Shown: in pieces, positions 32,111 to 38,737 of the stretch
How the letters are laid out: each line of letters opens with the position of its first letter
How positions within the stretch are numbered: position 1 is the stretch's first letter
Source: Planctomycetota bacterium
Lineage (GTDB): Bacteria > Planctomycetota > PLA2 > JAEUHO01
Assembly (NCBI GenBank): GCA_030066775.1
Contig: JASJAY010000061.1
Location: forward strand, 1-38,737
Length of the DNA: 38,737 nucleotides
Direction: 5' to 3'
The notes under the pieces: model-generated
Databases searched by the model: none
What the model was told of the DNA's origin: nothing
What the model saw: only the letters and a program-made list of their open reading frames with translations
Program-made: the position numbers and the translations under genes

Positions 32111-33583
32111 ATGGGTAATGTCGACCTGAACGCGAAGATTCCGAACAACGTCAACCTCAAGGACGACCGGCGCCTGCAGCGCGCGCTGGAGTCTTGGCAG
32201 CCCAACTACATCGACTGGTGGAAGTCGATGGGGCCGGAAGGATTCCAGGCCGACGAGATCTACCTGCGTACGGCGGTCGACGTGGGTCGCGACGGCTGGG
32301 CCCACTTCGAGCACGTCAAGATGCCCGAGTACCGCTGGGGCATCTTCCTGACGCCGCGCGACGACGACCGCGTGATTCCCTGTGGCGACCACGCGGGCAT
32401 GGAGGCCTGGCAGCAGGTGCCCGGCGAGTACCGCAACATGCTGCGCCGGATCATCGTGACCCAGGCGGACACGGAGCCGGCCAGCGTCGAGCAGCAACGC
32501 CTGCTCGGCCAGACCGCGCCTTCGCAGTACGACCTGCGAAACCTCTTCCAGGTGAACGTCGAAGAGGGCCGCCACCTCTGGGCGATGGTCTACCTGCTGC
32601 ACACCTACTTCGGCCGCGACGGCCGTGAGGAAGCGGAAGACCTGCTGCGCCGCCGCTCGGGCGATCCCGACTCGCCGCGCATCCTCGGCACGTTCAACGA
32701 GCCGATCGAGGACTGGCTCTCCTTCTTCATGTTCACGACGTTCACGGACCGCGACGGCAAGTTCCAGCTGCTCTCGCTGACCGAGTCCGCGTTCGATCCC
32801 TGCTCGCGCACCTGTCGCTTCATGCTGACCGAGGAGGCGCACCACATGTTCGTCGGTGAGACGGGCGTGGGCCGCACCATCCAGCGCACCTGCGAGGTGA
32901 TGAACGAGCTCGGCACCACGGATCCGGAGGCCATCCGCAAGCACGGCGCGATCGACCTCCCGACGATCCAGCGCTACATCAACCGCTGGTTCTCCTCCTC
33001 GGTGAACCTGTTCGGCGGCGAGCGCTCGAGCAACGCGGCCATGTACTTCGCCGCGGGCCTCAAGGGTCGCTACAAGGAGGAGCGCTACGAGGACCACGTC
33101 GCGCTCGAGGGCATCTACAACCTGCCCCTCCCGCAGAACGGCGGCATGACCAACGAGGAGGTCCCGCTGCGCAACGCCATGAACGAGGTGCTGCGCGACG
33201 GCTACGTCGGCGACTGCAAGTTCGTCTGCGACCGGTGGAACCGCGTCTTGGAGAAGGCCGGCCGCGAGGAGCGGGTCTACCTGCCCAACCGGCGCTTCAA
33301 CCGCGACATCGGCGTCTACAGCGGCGTGCACTTCGACACCGACGGCAACCGCATCACCCAGGAAGAGTGGGACGCGAAGCGCGACGGCTGGCTGCCGAAC
33401 GAGACGGACAAGGCCTTCGTCAAGTCGCTCATGAAGCCGTCCCTCGGCGTCGGCCAGATCGCGAGCTGGATCGCCCCGCCGCGCACCGGCATCAACAAGA
33501 ACGCTTTCGAGTGGGAGTACGTGCGCTTCGACAAGTCGAGCGTCGGCGTCTCTCTGGGCGCCAAGCCCTCGCTCACGGGCTAG
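32111..33583 (+). CDS. boxB: Benzoyl-CoA 2,3-epoxidase, di-iron subunit (BoxB)
   Basis: BoxB epoxidises benzoyl-CoA with O2 at a di-iron centre, with electrons from the reductase BoxA. The 490 residues carry two ExxH iron motifs, E152-G-R-H155 in NVEEGRH and E242-A-H-H245 in TEEAHHM. E122 and D213 lie where the remaining acidic ligands would fall; the spacing agrees with my memory of the Azoarcus enzyme shifted by two residues. Other family wording: YIDWWKSMGPEGFQ, VYLRTAV-like ligand region, SFDPCSRTCRFML-like block and ERSSNAAMYFAAGLKGR. AAGGA five bases before the ATG lies inside the end of boxC, so the pair should be co-translated. No boxA, boxD or ligase gene is in the window. Confidence 0.96.
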   Translation: MGNVDLNAKIPNNVNLKDDRRLQRALESWQPNYIDWWKSMGPEGFQADEIYLRTAVDVGRDGWAHFEHVKMPEYRWGIFLTPRDDDRVIPCGDHAGMEAWQQVPGEYRNMLRRIIVTQADTEPASVEQQRLLGQTAPSQYDLRNLFQVNVEEGRHLWAMVYLLHTYFGRDGREEAEDLLRRRSGDPDSPRILGTFNEPIEDWLSFFMFTTFTDRDGKFQLLSLTESAFDPCSRTCRFMLTEEAHHMFVGETGVGRTIQRTCEVMNELGTTDPEAIRKHGAIDLPTIQRYINRWFSSSVNLFGGERSSNAAMYFAAGLKGRYKEERYEDHVALEGIYNLPLPQNGGMTNEEVPLRNAMNEVLRDGYVGDCKFVCDRWNRVLEKAGREERVYLPNRRFNRDIGVYSGVHFDTDGNRITQEEWDAKRDGWLPNETDKAFVKSLMKPSLGVGQIASWIAPPRTGINKNAFEWEYVRFDKSSVGVSLGAKPSLTG

Positions 33584-33592
33584 CTCGGACTC

Positions 33593-33925
33593 CTACTCAG
33601 CGCGCGCCTCGCCTTCGGCTTCCGGCCGGTTCTTCCGCAGGAAGTCGAAGGCGAAGATGCCCGTGGTGTGCCCGTCCGAGAAGTCGAAGCGGATGGCGTA
33701 CGACCCCACGCCCTCCGCGTTCGTGACGCGCACACCGGCGCACTGCTCCGCGGTCGGCGCAGGCACCTGGCCGGGGCCGTGCCCGCGGCACGCGGCGCAG
33801 GGACAGATCATGCGCAGGTACGAGCCCTCGTAGGCGCTTTCCTCGCCGTCGCTCCAGTTGATGCGCAGCCAGTTGGTCTTCACGTCCAGGCGGATCGCGG
33901 TGGGCACGGGATCGGGCGTCGTCAT
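33593..33925 (-). CDS. DUF971-domain protein
   Basis: This is a 110-residue protein matching the DUF971 fold, also found as the N-terminal domain of gamma-butyrobetaine hydroxylase-like proteins. Landmarks are NWLRINWSDGEESAYEGSYL (18-37) and RMICPCAACRG with C41, C43 and C46, possibly metal-binding, then a strand-rich end (YAIRFDFSDGHTTGIFAFDFLR). Standalone DUF971 proteins are often linked with Fe-S protein biogenesis (Mrp/ApbC neighbourhood), but this is not established here. It starts 19 bases after the HPt gene on the same strand and converges on boxB with nine bases between stops. ATG at 33925; no clear Shine-Dalgarno. Confidence 0.85.
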   Translation of the reverse strand: MTTPDPVPTAIRLDVKTNWLRINWSDGEESAYEGSYLRMICPCAACRGHGPGQVPAPTAEQCAGVRVTNAEGVGSYAIRFDFSDGHTTGIFAFDFLRKNRPEAEGEARAE

Positions 33926-33944
33926 GGGCCCGATTCTGTCCTGC

Positions 33945-34316
33945 TCAGGAGCCGAGGTCGAACTCCTCCGCGATCGCCTCGAGCACGCGGCTGAGCTCTG
34001 CTTCGGCCCCCCGTGCGGCCGCCATGGCCACGGGGGTCCCGGCGCGCGCGTCCTGCTCGATCGCCCCACACAGCGACTCGAGCACCATCGCGCCGATGTT
34101 GCCGCAGCTGCCCTTGAGGCGGTGCGCCTCGTGGGCGATGTCGGGCGCCCGCCCCCCCTCCGTCGCCTCGAGCAGGCGCTCCATGCCCTCCGTCGAGGCC
34201 TCCACGAAGATGCGCGCGACCTCGTCGGCGAGATCGGGCATGTCGGGGCCCGCCAGGGCGCGCAGATCGGCGACACGGGCTGCGTCGAGCGCAGGGGCAG
34301 ACGGGTGCGGTGCCAT
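33945..34316 (-). CDS. Histidine phosphotransfer (HPt) domain protein
   Basis: The 123 residues form a single HPt four-helix domain. The phospho-accepting histidine is H65 in AHEAHRLKGSCGNIGA, the standard H-R-L-K-G-S motif. Preceding helices (MPDLADEVARIFVEASTEGMERLLEA) and following ones (LESLCGAIEQDARAG, AELSRVLEAIAEEF) fit the family. It would pass phosphate between a hybrid sensor kinase and a response regulator in the cytoplasm, but neither partner is encoded in this window, so it is an orphan. ATG at 34316, preceded by a G-rich GGGGGG stretch. The DUF255 gene ends 77 bases upstream. Confidence 0.88.
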   Translation of the reverse strand: MAPHPSAPALDAARVADLRALAGPDMPDLADEVARIFVEASTEGMERLLEATEGGRAPDIAHEAHRLKGSCGNIGAMVLESLCGAIEQDARAGTPVAMAAARGAEAELSRVLEAIAEEFDLGS

Positions 34317-34393
34317 GGCCCCCCATCGGCATCCTGCGGGTGCAGGCCGGTGCGTCCCGGCGCGCCCTTGAACCTCGCGTTCACAGGCGCGGA

Positions 34394-36199
34394 TCAGCGC
34401 GCCAACACGCGGTCCACGACCAGCGCCAGGGTGAGCGCATCCTCGACCGGATCGCTGCACGTGCCGCGCCCGCAGACGAGCGCCGCCGGCTGGGCGTCCG
34501 CCCCCTCCGCGCGCGCCGTCCAGTAGACGCCCGGATGCGCCCGCGCCAGTGCGCGCGCACGCTTCACGAGCGCCGCGTACGCGGGACGCTTGGGATCGCC
34601 GACGATCTCGATGCGCACCCACGGCGCGAGCCGCTGCTCGACCGCAATCAAGAGGCCTGCGCTGTACCGCCAATGCGCGTCGATCGCGTTCACGCGCCCG
34701 ACGGCCGTGATCGCCCGCGTGGCCTCACGCTCGTACGCGGGATCCTCGGTGATGGCGAAGAGCTCGAGCAGGAAGCGCGCGGCCACGGCGTTCGGCTCGA
34801 ACGACTTGATCCGCCGCCCGAAGACGCCGTTCGTGACAGGGTCGCCCGCGACGTCGAAGTACCCGCCCTGCGCGCGGTCGAGGAAGCGTTGGTTCATCGC
34901 GCGGGCCACGCGCTTCGCCGCTGCGAGCCACACCGCCCCATCGACCGGCGCCGACGCCTGGTGCATGGCCAGGAACGCACGCCCGAGCACGGCGTGGTCC
35001 GCGAGGAACAGAGGGGCGTTCGGCCGCTCCGCTTCGTGCACGACGATGCCGTCGGCCCGGACGGCCTTCGCGCGCACCTGCTCGAGCGCGCGCCGCGCCA
35101 TCGCCAGCGGCTTGACGTCCCCGGTTGCCGCGTGGAGCGCCAGCAGGCCCAGCGCGGCTTCGCCGTTGTCCTTCGTGTACACGCGCGGGTTGACGCGCGG
35201 GATCCCGTGCCGCGCGCGCTCCTTGGCGCCAAGGCGGTAGAGCGCCTCGCCCTTCATCCGCGGCGCATCGGCATCCTGCGTGCCGTAGAAGCGGCCGTCC
35301 GAGGCCGTCATGAACCGCTCGAACCAGCGCACGACGTCACGCGCGTTCCGCAGCCAACGCGTCTCGCCCGTGATCCGGTGCGCAACGGCGTACGTTGTGA
35401 GCGCGCCCGCGTTCACGCTCATGATCTTCTCGGGGTGCCAGCGATCCCACGTGGCGCCGACGCTGTACTGGTAGACGCCGCCCCAAGCGCGATCGATGAG
35501 CGCCTCGGTCGCGGCCAGCGTCGCGATCGAGCGCTCGTAGGCGGGGCTCGGCTTGCCGTCCGTCAGCCGGCGCCACAGGCCGTACTCGACGGGCTCGGGG
35601 ACGGGGTACTTCTGGCGCGTGCCCCAGCCGGCACGCTTCGGGTCGTAGTGCTCGACCAGCTCGGCGCGCAGCCGGTCGCGCATGCGGACGAGGCCGGCCT
35701 CCCCCTCGAACCGGGCACCGGTCGGCTTCGCCGGCTCGTCGAACCCGGGATGGGGCCCGCCGCGCGCCACGCGCCGCCGCACGTCCGCGAGGATCCCCAG
35801 GAATGCCTTGGGGTTGCGGTAGCCGCGCAGGGCGAGGATCGGCTCGGCGTCGGGCGTGAGGAACGCGGTCGTCGGCCAGCGGTAGTTGCGGAAGCGCTCC
35901 GCCAGATCGGGCCGTTCGTCCGCGTCCACCAGCACCGGCTGGAAGTGCCGCGCGAGCGCGGCACGCACGGCGGGATCCCCGTACGTCTCGCGCTTCATCA
36001 CGTGGCACCAGTGGCACCACGTCGTGCTGACCATGAGCACGACGATGCGCCGCTCCCGCTTCGCCCGGGCGAACGTCTCCGGCGTCCACGCGCGGAAGAC
36101 ACCCGGCGGCGCGTGGCGATCCGGCTCGGCCTCTGCCATCGCCGGCAACTGGACGCAAGCGATCAAGATCAGCAGAAGGGGCAGAGGGCGACGCGACAT
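34394..36199 (-). CDS. Exported DUF255 thioredoxin-like protein with glycosidase-like C-terminal region
   Basis: With the ATG at 36199 it has 601 residues. The first 23 are a signal peptide (RPLPLLLILIACVQLPAMA). Residues about 35-150 form a DUF255 thioredoxin-fold domain with the redox-type motif STTWCHWCHVMKRETYGD (C62 and C65) and VLVDADERPDLAERF. The remainder, about 190-600, is alpha-helical and matches the six-hairpin-like part of the YyaL/spermatogenesis-associated protein 20 family (WGTRQKYPVPEPVEYGL, DRAWGGVYQYS, FYGTQDADAPRMKGE, CGRGTCSDP near the end). The family is usually cytoplasmic and about 680-700 residues; this one is shorter and has a signal peptide, so it probably acts outside the cytoplasm. 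Biochemical role unknown. An ATG 13 codons earlier would spoil the signal sequence. Confidence 0.88.
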   Translation of the reverse strand: MSRRPLPLLLILIACVQLPAMAEAEPDRHAPPGVFRAWTPETFARAKRERRIVVLMVSTTWCHWCHVMKRETYGDPAVRAALARHFQPVLVDADERPDLAERFRNYRWPTTAFLTPDAEPILALRGYRNPKAFLGILADVRRRVARGGPHPGFDEPAKPTGARFEGEAGLVRMRDRLRAELVEHYDPKRAGWGTRQKYPVPEPVEYGLWRRLTDGKPSPAYERSIATLAATEALIDRAWGGVYQYSVGATWDRWHPEKIMSVNAGALTTYAVAHRITGETRWLRNARDVVRWFERFMTASDGRFYGTQDADAPRMKGEALYRLGAKERARHGIPRVNPRVYTKDNGEAALGLLALHAATGDVKPLAMARRALEQVRAKAVRADGIVVHEAERPNAPLFLADHAVLGRAFLAMHQASAPVDGAVWLAAAKRVARAMNQRFLDRAQGGYFDVAGDPVTNGVFGRRIKSFEPNAVAARFLLELFAITEDPAYEREATRAITAVGRVNAIDAHWRYSAGLLIAVEQRLAPWVRIEIVGDPKRPAYAALVKRARALARAHPGVYWTARAEGADAQPAALVCGRGTCSDPVEDALTLALVVDRVLAR

Positions 36200-36298
36200 C
36201 CGCCCTGTTCTACGTGGCAAAGCGGCGCGTGGATGCACGCCCGGATCCGCCCGAACGGTCCGGTGTCCGGGGATCGGCGCCGAGCCGGGACCTTTGGA

Positions 36299-36327
36299 TT
36301 GACCCTCCTGTGTAGGCCTGGGACAAT
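36299..36327 (+). promoter_or_regulatory. Sigma-70 type promoter for the tail-collar cluster
   Basis: TTGACC (36299-36304), a 17-base spacer and GACAAT (36322-36327) give five of six and four of six matches to consensus at ideal spacing, about 35 bases before the collar-gene ATG. It lies in the 163-base divergent gap with the DUF255 gene. Confidence 0.55.
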
Positions 36328-36362
36328 TGCATCACAGTCGTCCCGTTCGTCGGAGATCCAGG

Positions 36363-36890
36363 ATGAGCGACCCCTTCCTCGGCCAGATCATGCTTGTCGG
36401 CTTCAACTTCCCGCCGACAGGCTGGGCACGCTGCGATGGCCAGATCCTCCAGATCTCGCAAAACTCCGCGCTCTTCAGCCTGCTCGGCACGACCTACGGC
36501 GGCGATGGACGCGTGACGTTCGCGTTGCCCGATCTGCGCAGTCGCGTTCCGGTGCACGTCGGCACCGGTGCGGGGCTCGACACGATCAGCTGGGGTGAGA
36601 AGGCCGGATCGCTCAACATCGCGGCCTCGCAGCTGCCCGCCCACACGCACGGCTTCAGCGTCCCCGTCCAGACCGGCGCGGCCAACACGACGAGCCCCTC
36701 CGGCAACTGGCCGGCCGTCGCCGAGGACGCGGATCGCAACGCGCTGAACCTCTACTCGGATGCCGGCACGAACGCCACGGGCGGCGCCGGCACGACCGGC
36801 AGCACGGGATCGGGCGGGGCATACCGCCAGCCGTTCCTCGGCATGTACTACTGCATCGCGCTGACGGGCATCTTCCCGTCCATCTCGTAG
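36363..36890 (+). CDS. Phage tail-collar domain protein (microcystin-dependent-protein type)
   Basis: The 175 residues begin with the tail-collar signature (DPFLGQIMLVGFNFPPTGWA, then RCDGQILQISQNSALFSLLG, TYGGDGRVTFALPDLRSRVP) and continue with a Gly/Ser/Thr-rich part (ASQLPAHTHGF, then TTGSTGSGG) ending in QPFLGMYYCIALTGIFPS. Short standalone proteins of this kind are common in bacteria (MdpB-like) and need not belong to a prophage; there are no capsid, tail-tube or lysis genes here. No signal peptide is seen. The ATG at 36363 has GGAG eight bases upstream. It leads a run with two DUF6916 genes and a GNAT gene. Confidence 0.9.
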   Translation: MSDPFLGQIMLVGFNFPPTGWARCDGQILQISQNSALFSLLGTTYGGDGRVTFALPDLRSRVPVHVGTGAGLDTISWGEKAGSLNIAASQLPAHTHGFSVPVQTGAANTTSPSGNWPAVAEDADRNALNLYSDAGTNATGGAGTTGSTGSGGAYRQPFLGMYYCIALTGIFPSIS

Positions 36891-36906
36891 CGCAGGAGCT
36901 CGCCGC

Positions 36907-37398
36907 ATGGCATCCCTCCTCAGCCGACGCGTCTTCCTGGCAGCCGGTAGCGCTGCGTTCGCCGGCCTCCTCGCGGGGTGCGGCGGCGGCGGCTCCATCG
37001 ATGAACTCGAGGTGCCCGCGGCCGGCGGCCCCTCGCGACCTGCGCCCACGGGCGCGGACGCCGTGCTTGCGAGCTTGGCCTACGCGGACTTCGACCACCG
37101 CATGGGTCCCGGCTGGGAGCTCACGAGCGCCGAGGGCGAGCGCGCCCCGCTGGAGCTCACCGAAGTCGTCGATCGCTCGCACGAGAACCCGTACGCCACC
37201 GCGATGGGGTTCCGCGCGCCCTTCAGTGCGACGTTCGAAGGACCGGCGGATCGCTGCTGCGCCGAGGGGCGCTACGACCTCACGCACCCGGAGCTCGGCA
37301 CCGTGACGGTCTTTGCGGCGTACGGCGGCACGGTCGAACGCGAGACGGTCATGCGCACGACCGTCAAGACGAACGTCTACGCCCTGCACTTCGACTGA
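36907..37398 (+). CDS. DUF6916-type protein with Tat/lipoprotein signal
   Basis: The 163 residues start with SRRVFLAAGSAAFAGLLAGC: a twin-arginine-like SRRxFL motif plus a hydrophobic stretch and a lipobox (LLAGC, C25), so it is probably exported folded and lipid-anchored. After a Gly/Pro linker, residues about 65-163 form a beta-rich domain (APFSATFEGPADRCCAEGRY, DLTHPELGTVTVFAAYGG, ending YALHFD) that resembles DUF6916 and the next gene's product. It starts 16 bases after the collar gene. The family function is unknown; such proteins tend to lie near tail-collar genes, as far as I recall. Confidence 0.75.
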   Translation: MASLLSRRVFLAAGSAAFAGLLAGCGGGGSIDELEVPAAGGPSRPAPTGADAVLASLAYADFDHRMGPGWELTSAEGERAPLELTEVVDRSHENPYATAMGFRAPFSATFEGPADRCCAEGRYDLTHPELGTVTVFAAYGGTVERETVMRTTVKTNVYALHFD

Positions 37399-37404
37399 TT
37401 CCGC

Positions 37405-37710
37405 GTGGCCGAGCCGACGTACGAGCTCTTCGCGCCGCTCGTGGACGCGGTCTTCACGGCGCGCCATCCGAACGGTGCGGAAGCGGAGCTCCGTCTCGAG
37501 CGGGTCGAGGACCTGAGCGAGAAGATGCGGCTCCCGGCGCACCTCCGTCGCCCCTTTGCCCTGTACCTGCGCGCGCCAGAAAGCGTCGACTGGGACCAGG
37601 GCACGCTCGAGATCGAGCATCCGGACACGGGCACGCACACGCTGTTCTGCGTGCCGATCGTCCACGGGACCCTGGATCCCGGTCGCCTCTTCCAGGTCGT
37701 GTTCGCCTGA
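37405..37710 (+). CDS. DUF6916-type protein without signal peptide
   Basis: The 101 residues consist of just the beta-rich DUF6916-like domain: ELRLERVEDLSEK, then RPFALYLRAPESVDWDQGTL, EIEHPDTGTHTLFCVPIV and a final LFQVVFA. The blocks (PFxxxFxGP, L-x-HPxxG, xxFxVP) align with the C-terminal domain of the preceding gene, so the two are paralogues, one exported and one apparently cytoplasmic or exported another way. The start is GTG at 37405, six bases after the previous stop. It is probably co-transcribed with the collar gene. Function unknown. Confidence 0.78.
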   Translation: MAEPTYELFAPLVDAVFTARHPNGAEAELRLERVEDLSEKMRLPAHLRRPFALYLRAPESVDWDQGTLEIEHPDTGTHTLFCVPIVHGTLDPGRLFQVVFA

Positions 37711-37720
37711 GGCGCATGAC

Positions 37721-38221
37721 GTGACAGCCGCTGCGTACACGCTGCGCCCCGCCGCGCCGGACGACGAGGCGTTCCTCTACCACCTCTTCGTCTCGGCGCG
37801 CCCGGACGCGCACCTGCTCGCGTCCTTGCCCGCCGCCGAACGCGAGCCGTTCCTCCGCTCCCAGTTCGCCCTCCAGGCGCACCACTACACGACCCACTTC
37901 CCCGACGCCGAGCACGCCATCGTCCTGGTGGACGGCGCACCGGTGGGACGGTCCTGGGTCGACTGGCGTGAGACGGAGGCCCGCTGGCTGGACGTGGCGC
38001 TGCTGCCGGAGCACCGGGGCGGCGGCCTCGGCGCGCGGCTGTTGGACGACCTCAAGGCCGAGGCCGCACGCCGTGGCATCCCGGTGACACTGAACGTCGA
38101 GCACAACAACGTGGCCGCCAAGCGCTTCTACGCACGCCACGGCTTCCGCCTGGTCGAGGACATCGGAACCCACGAGTTCCTGAAGTGGACTCCCGGCCCG
38201 GCCGAAGCGAAGCGAAGGTGA
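37721..38221 (+). CDS. GNAT-family N-acetyltransferase
   Basis: The 166 residues make a complete single GNAT domain: YTLRPAAPDDEAFLYHLFVS at the start, AIVLVDGAPVGRSWVDW for the central strands, the acetyl-CoA loop LLPEHRGGGLGARLLDDLKA (94-113) and the closing NVEHNNVAAKRFYARHGFRL. The start is GTG at 37721, ten bases after the DUF6916 stop; an ATG at 37716 runs straight into a stop. Such a gene beside tail-collar and DUF6916 genes may modify an amino group of a partner, but the substrate is unknown. Confidence 0.85.
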   Translation: MTAAAYTLRPAAPDDEAFLYHLFVSARPDAHLLASLPAAEREPFLRSQFALQAHHYTTHFPDAEHAIVLVDGAPVGRSWVDWRETEARWLDVALLPEHRGGGLGARLLDDLKAEAARRGIPVTLNVEHNNVAAKRFYARHGFRLVEDIGTHEFLKWTPGPAEAKRR

Positions 38222-38283
38222 TTCCCGGCGCACAGGGCCGTATCCTGCCTGTCGGAACGGGTCTCGAACCCAGGGGGTCGGTG

Positions 38284-38737
38284 ATGCAGGGTCTGTGCGT
38301 GCGGTTGGGGATCGTCCTCGGTCTTTCGCTCGTGCTCGGTTCGGGTCTGGCGCTCGCGGCGGAGGACTCCTCCGAGCTCGGGCCGCCGCCCGGCGGCGAG
38401 CCGATCGTGCCGGTCAGTGAAGACCCGGCGCCGCCCGTCCCGGCCGCCCCCATGCCAACCGAGGTCGAGCCGACCGAGGACCCGGCGCCGGCAACGGAGG
38501 CCGGCGACGAGCCGGCGCCCGCCGAGCAGGCACCCGAAGCGGCGCCCGCGGACGCGCCTCCCGCGCCGGACGACGCCGCACCCGCCAACGGCTTCCCGCC
38601 CCCCGAGCCGTGCGAGCCGTGCCCCCCGCCCGCGTGCTGCCCCGACCCTTGCGCCCCGGCGCCGGATCCGTGCGACGCGTACAGCAGCGACGGCACCATC
38701 CGCCGGGCGTACGAGCAACGCGTCCAGCAGTCCCTCG
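38284..38737 (+). CDS. Secreted Pro/Ala/Glu-rich, Cys-rich protein, 3' end outside the window
   Basis: The frame is open from the ATG at 38284 to the last base (151 complete codons visible). It starts with a signal peptide (LGIVLGLSLVLGSGLALAAE), then a disordered Pro/Ala/Glu/Asp-rich stretch of about 80 residues (PAPATEAGDEPAPAEQAPEA), then a Cys/Pro-rich segment with eight cysteines (EPCEPCPPPACCPDPC and nearby) and the start of a charged helical part (RRAYEQRVQQSL). A GTG one codon earlier (38281) is also possible. It lies 62 bases after the GNAT gene. The main domain lies beyond the window, so no function is proposed. Confidence 0.8.
   Translation, partial: MQGLCVRLGIVLGLSLVLGSGLALAAEDSSELGPPPGGEPIVPVSEDPAPPVPAAPMPTEVEPTEDPAPATEAGDEPAPAEQAPEAAPADAPPAPDDAAPANGFPPPEPCEPCPPPACCPDPCAPAPDPCDAYSSDGTIRRAYEQRVQQSL

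Noticed and set aside
36363..36890. Prophage remnant
   Set aside because: Only a tail-collar domain is present; there are no capsid, portal, terminase, integrase or lysis genes and no attachment-site repeats.

Overview
This is a very GC-rich (by eye well over 65%), gene-dense bacterial chromosome segment. It carries 33 protein genes, two of them cut by the window ends. I see no rRNA, tRNA, CRISPR array, insertion sequence or integrase. Housekeeping genes (tyrS, rpsA, cmk, galE, aroA, purC, purE, lgt) mark it as core chromosome. Exported TPR and HEAT repeat proteins, an ECF sigma factor followed by a membrane HEAT protein, a DUF4388/PEGA/propeller protein, a tail-collar/DUF6916 cluster and an archaeal-type serine hydroxymethyltransferase together suggest a member of the Planctomycetota. 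That assignment is an inference; a myxobacterium-like lineage is the main alternative.

Layout. 1-1500 (+): end of a HEAT-repeat gene. 1516-10583 (-): a long run reading lipoprotein, tyrS, DUF4149 membrane protein, lgt, esterase-like/HEAT protein, SHMT, HExxH membrane protein, GNAT. Many junctions overlap by 1-4 bases. A GC hairpin at 10649-10674 separates this run from the next. 10703-19659 (-): aroA, two tandem exported TPR/HEAT paralogues, galE, cmk, rpsA. 19697-26049 (+): purC-purE-mtnA, then a 1204-residue protein that crosses the membrane once. 26075-30167 (-): ECF sigma factor, membrane-anchored HEAT protein overlapping it, and a secreted protein built from two divergent copies of one module. 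30455-33583 (+): boxC-boxB, two enzymes of aerobic benzoyl-CoA breakdown. 33593-36199 (-): DUF255 thioredoxin-like protein, HPt protein, DUF971 protein. 36363-38737 (+): tail-collar protein, two DUF6916 proteins, GNAT, and the start of a Pro/Ala/Glu-rich secreted protein, behind a good promoter match.

How the genes may work together. purC, purE and mtnA are translationally linked (purine synthesis and methionine salvage). boxC and boxB abut exactly and should be made together, but no boxA reductase or benzoate-CoA ligase is present here. The least explained parts are the sigma/HEAT/duplicated-module operon, the 1204-residue transmembrane protein beside it, and the collar/DUF6916 cluster. The esterase-like protein has lost the usual serine nucleophile. 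No gap between genes exceeds 300 bases; the largest is the 287-base divergent region at 30168-30454.
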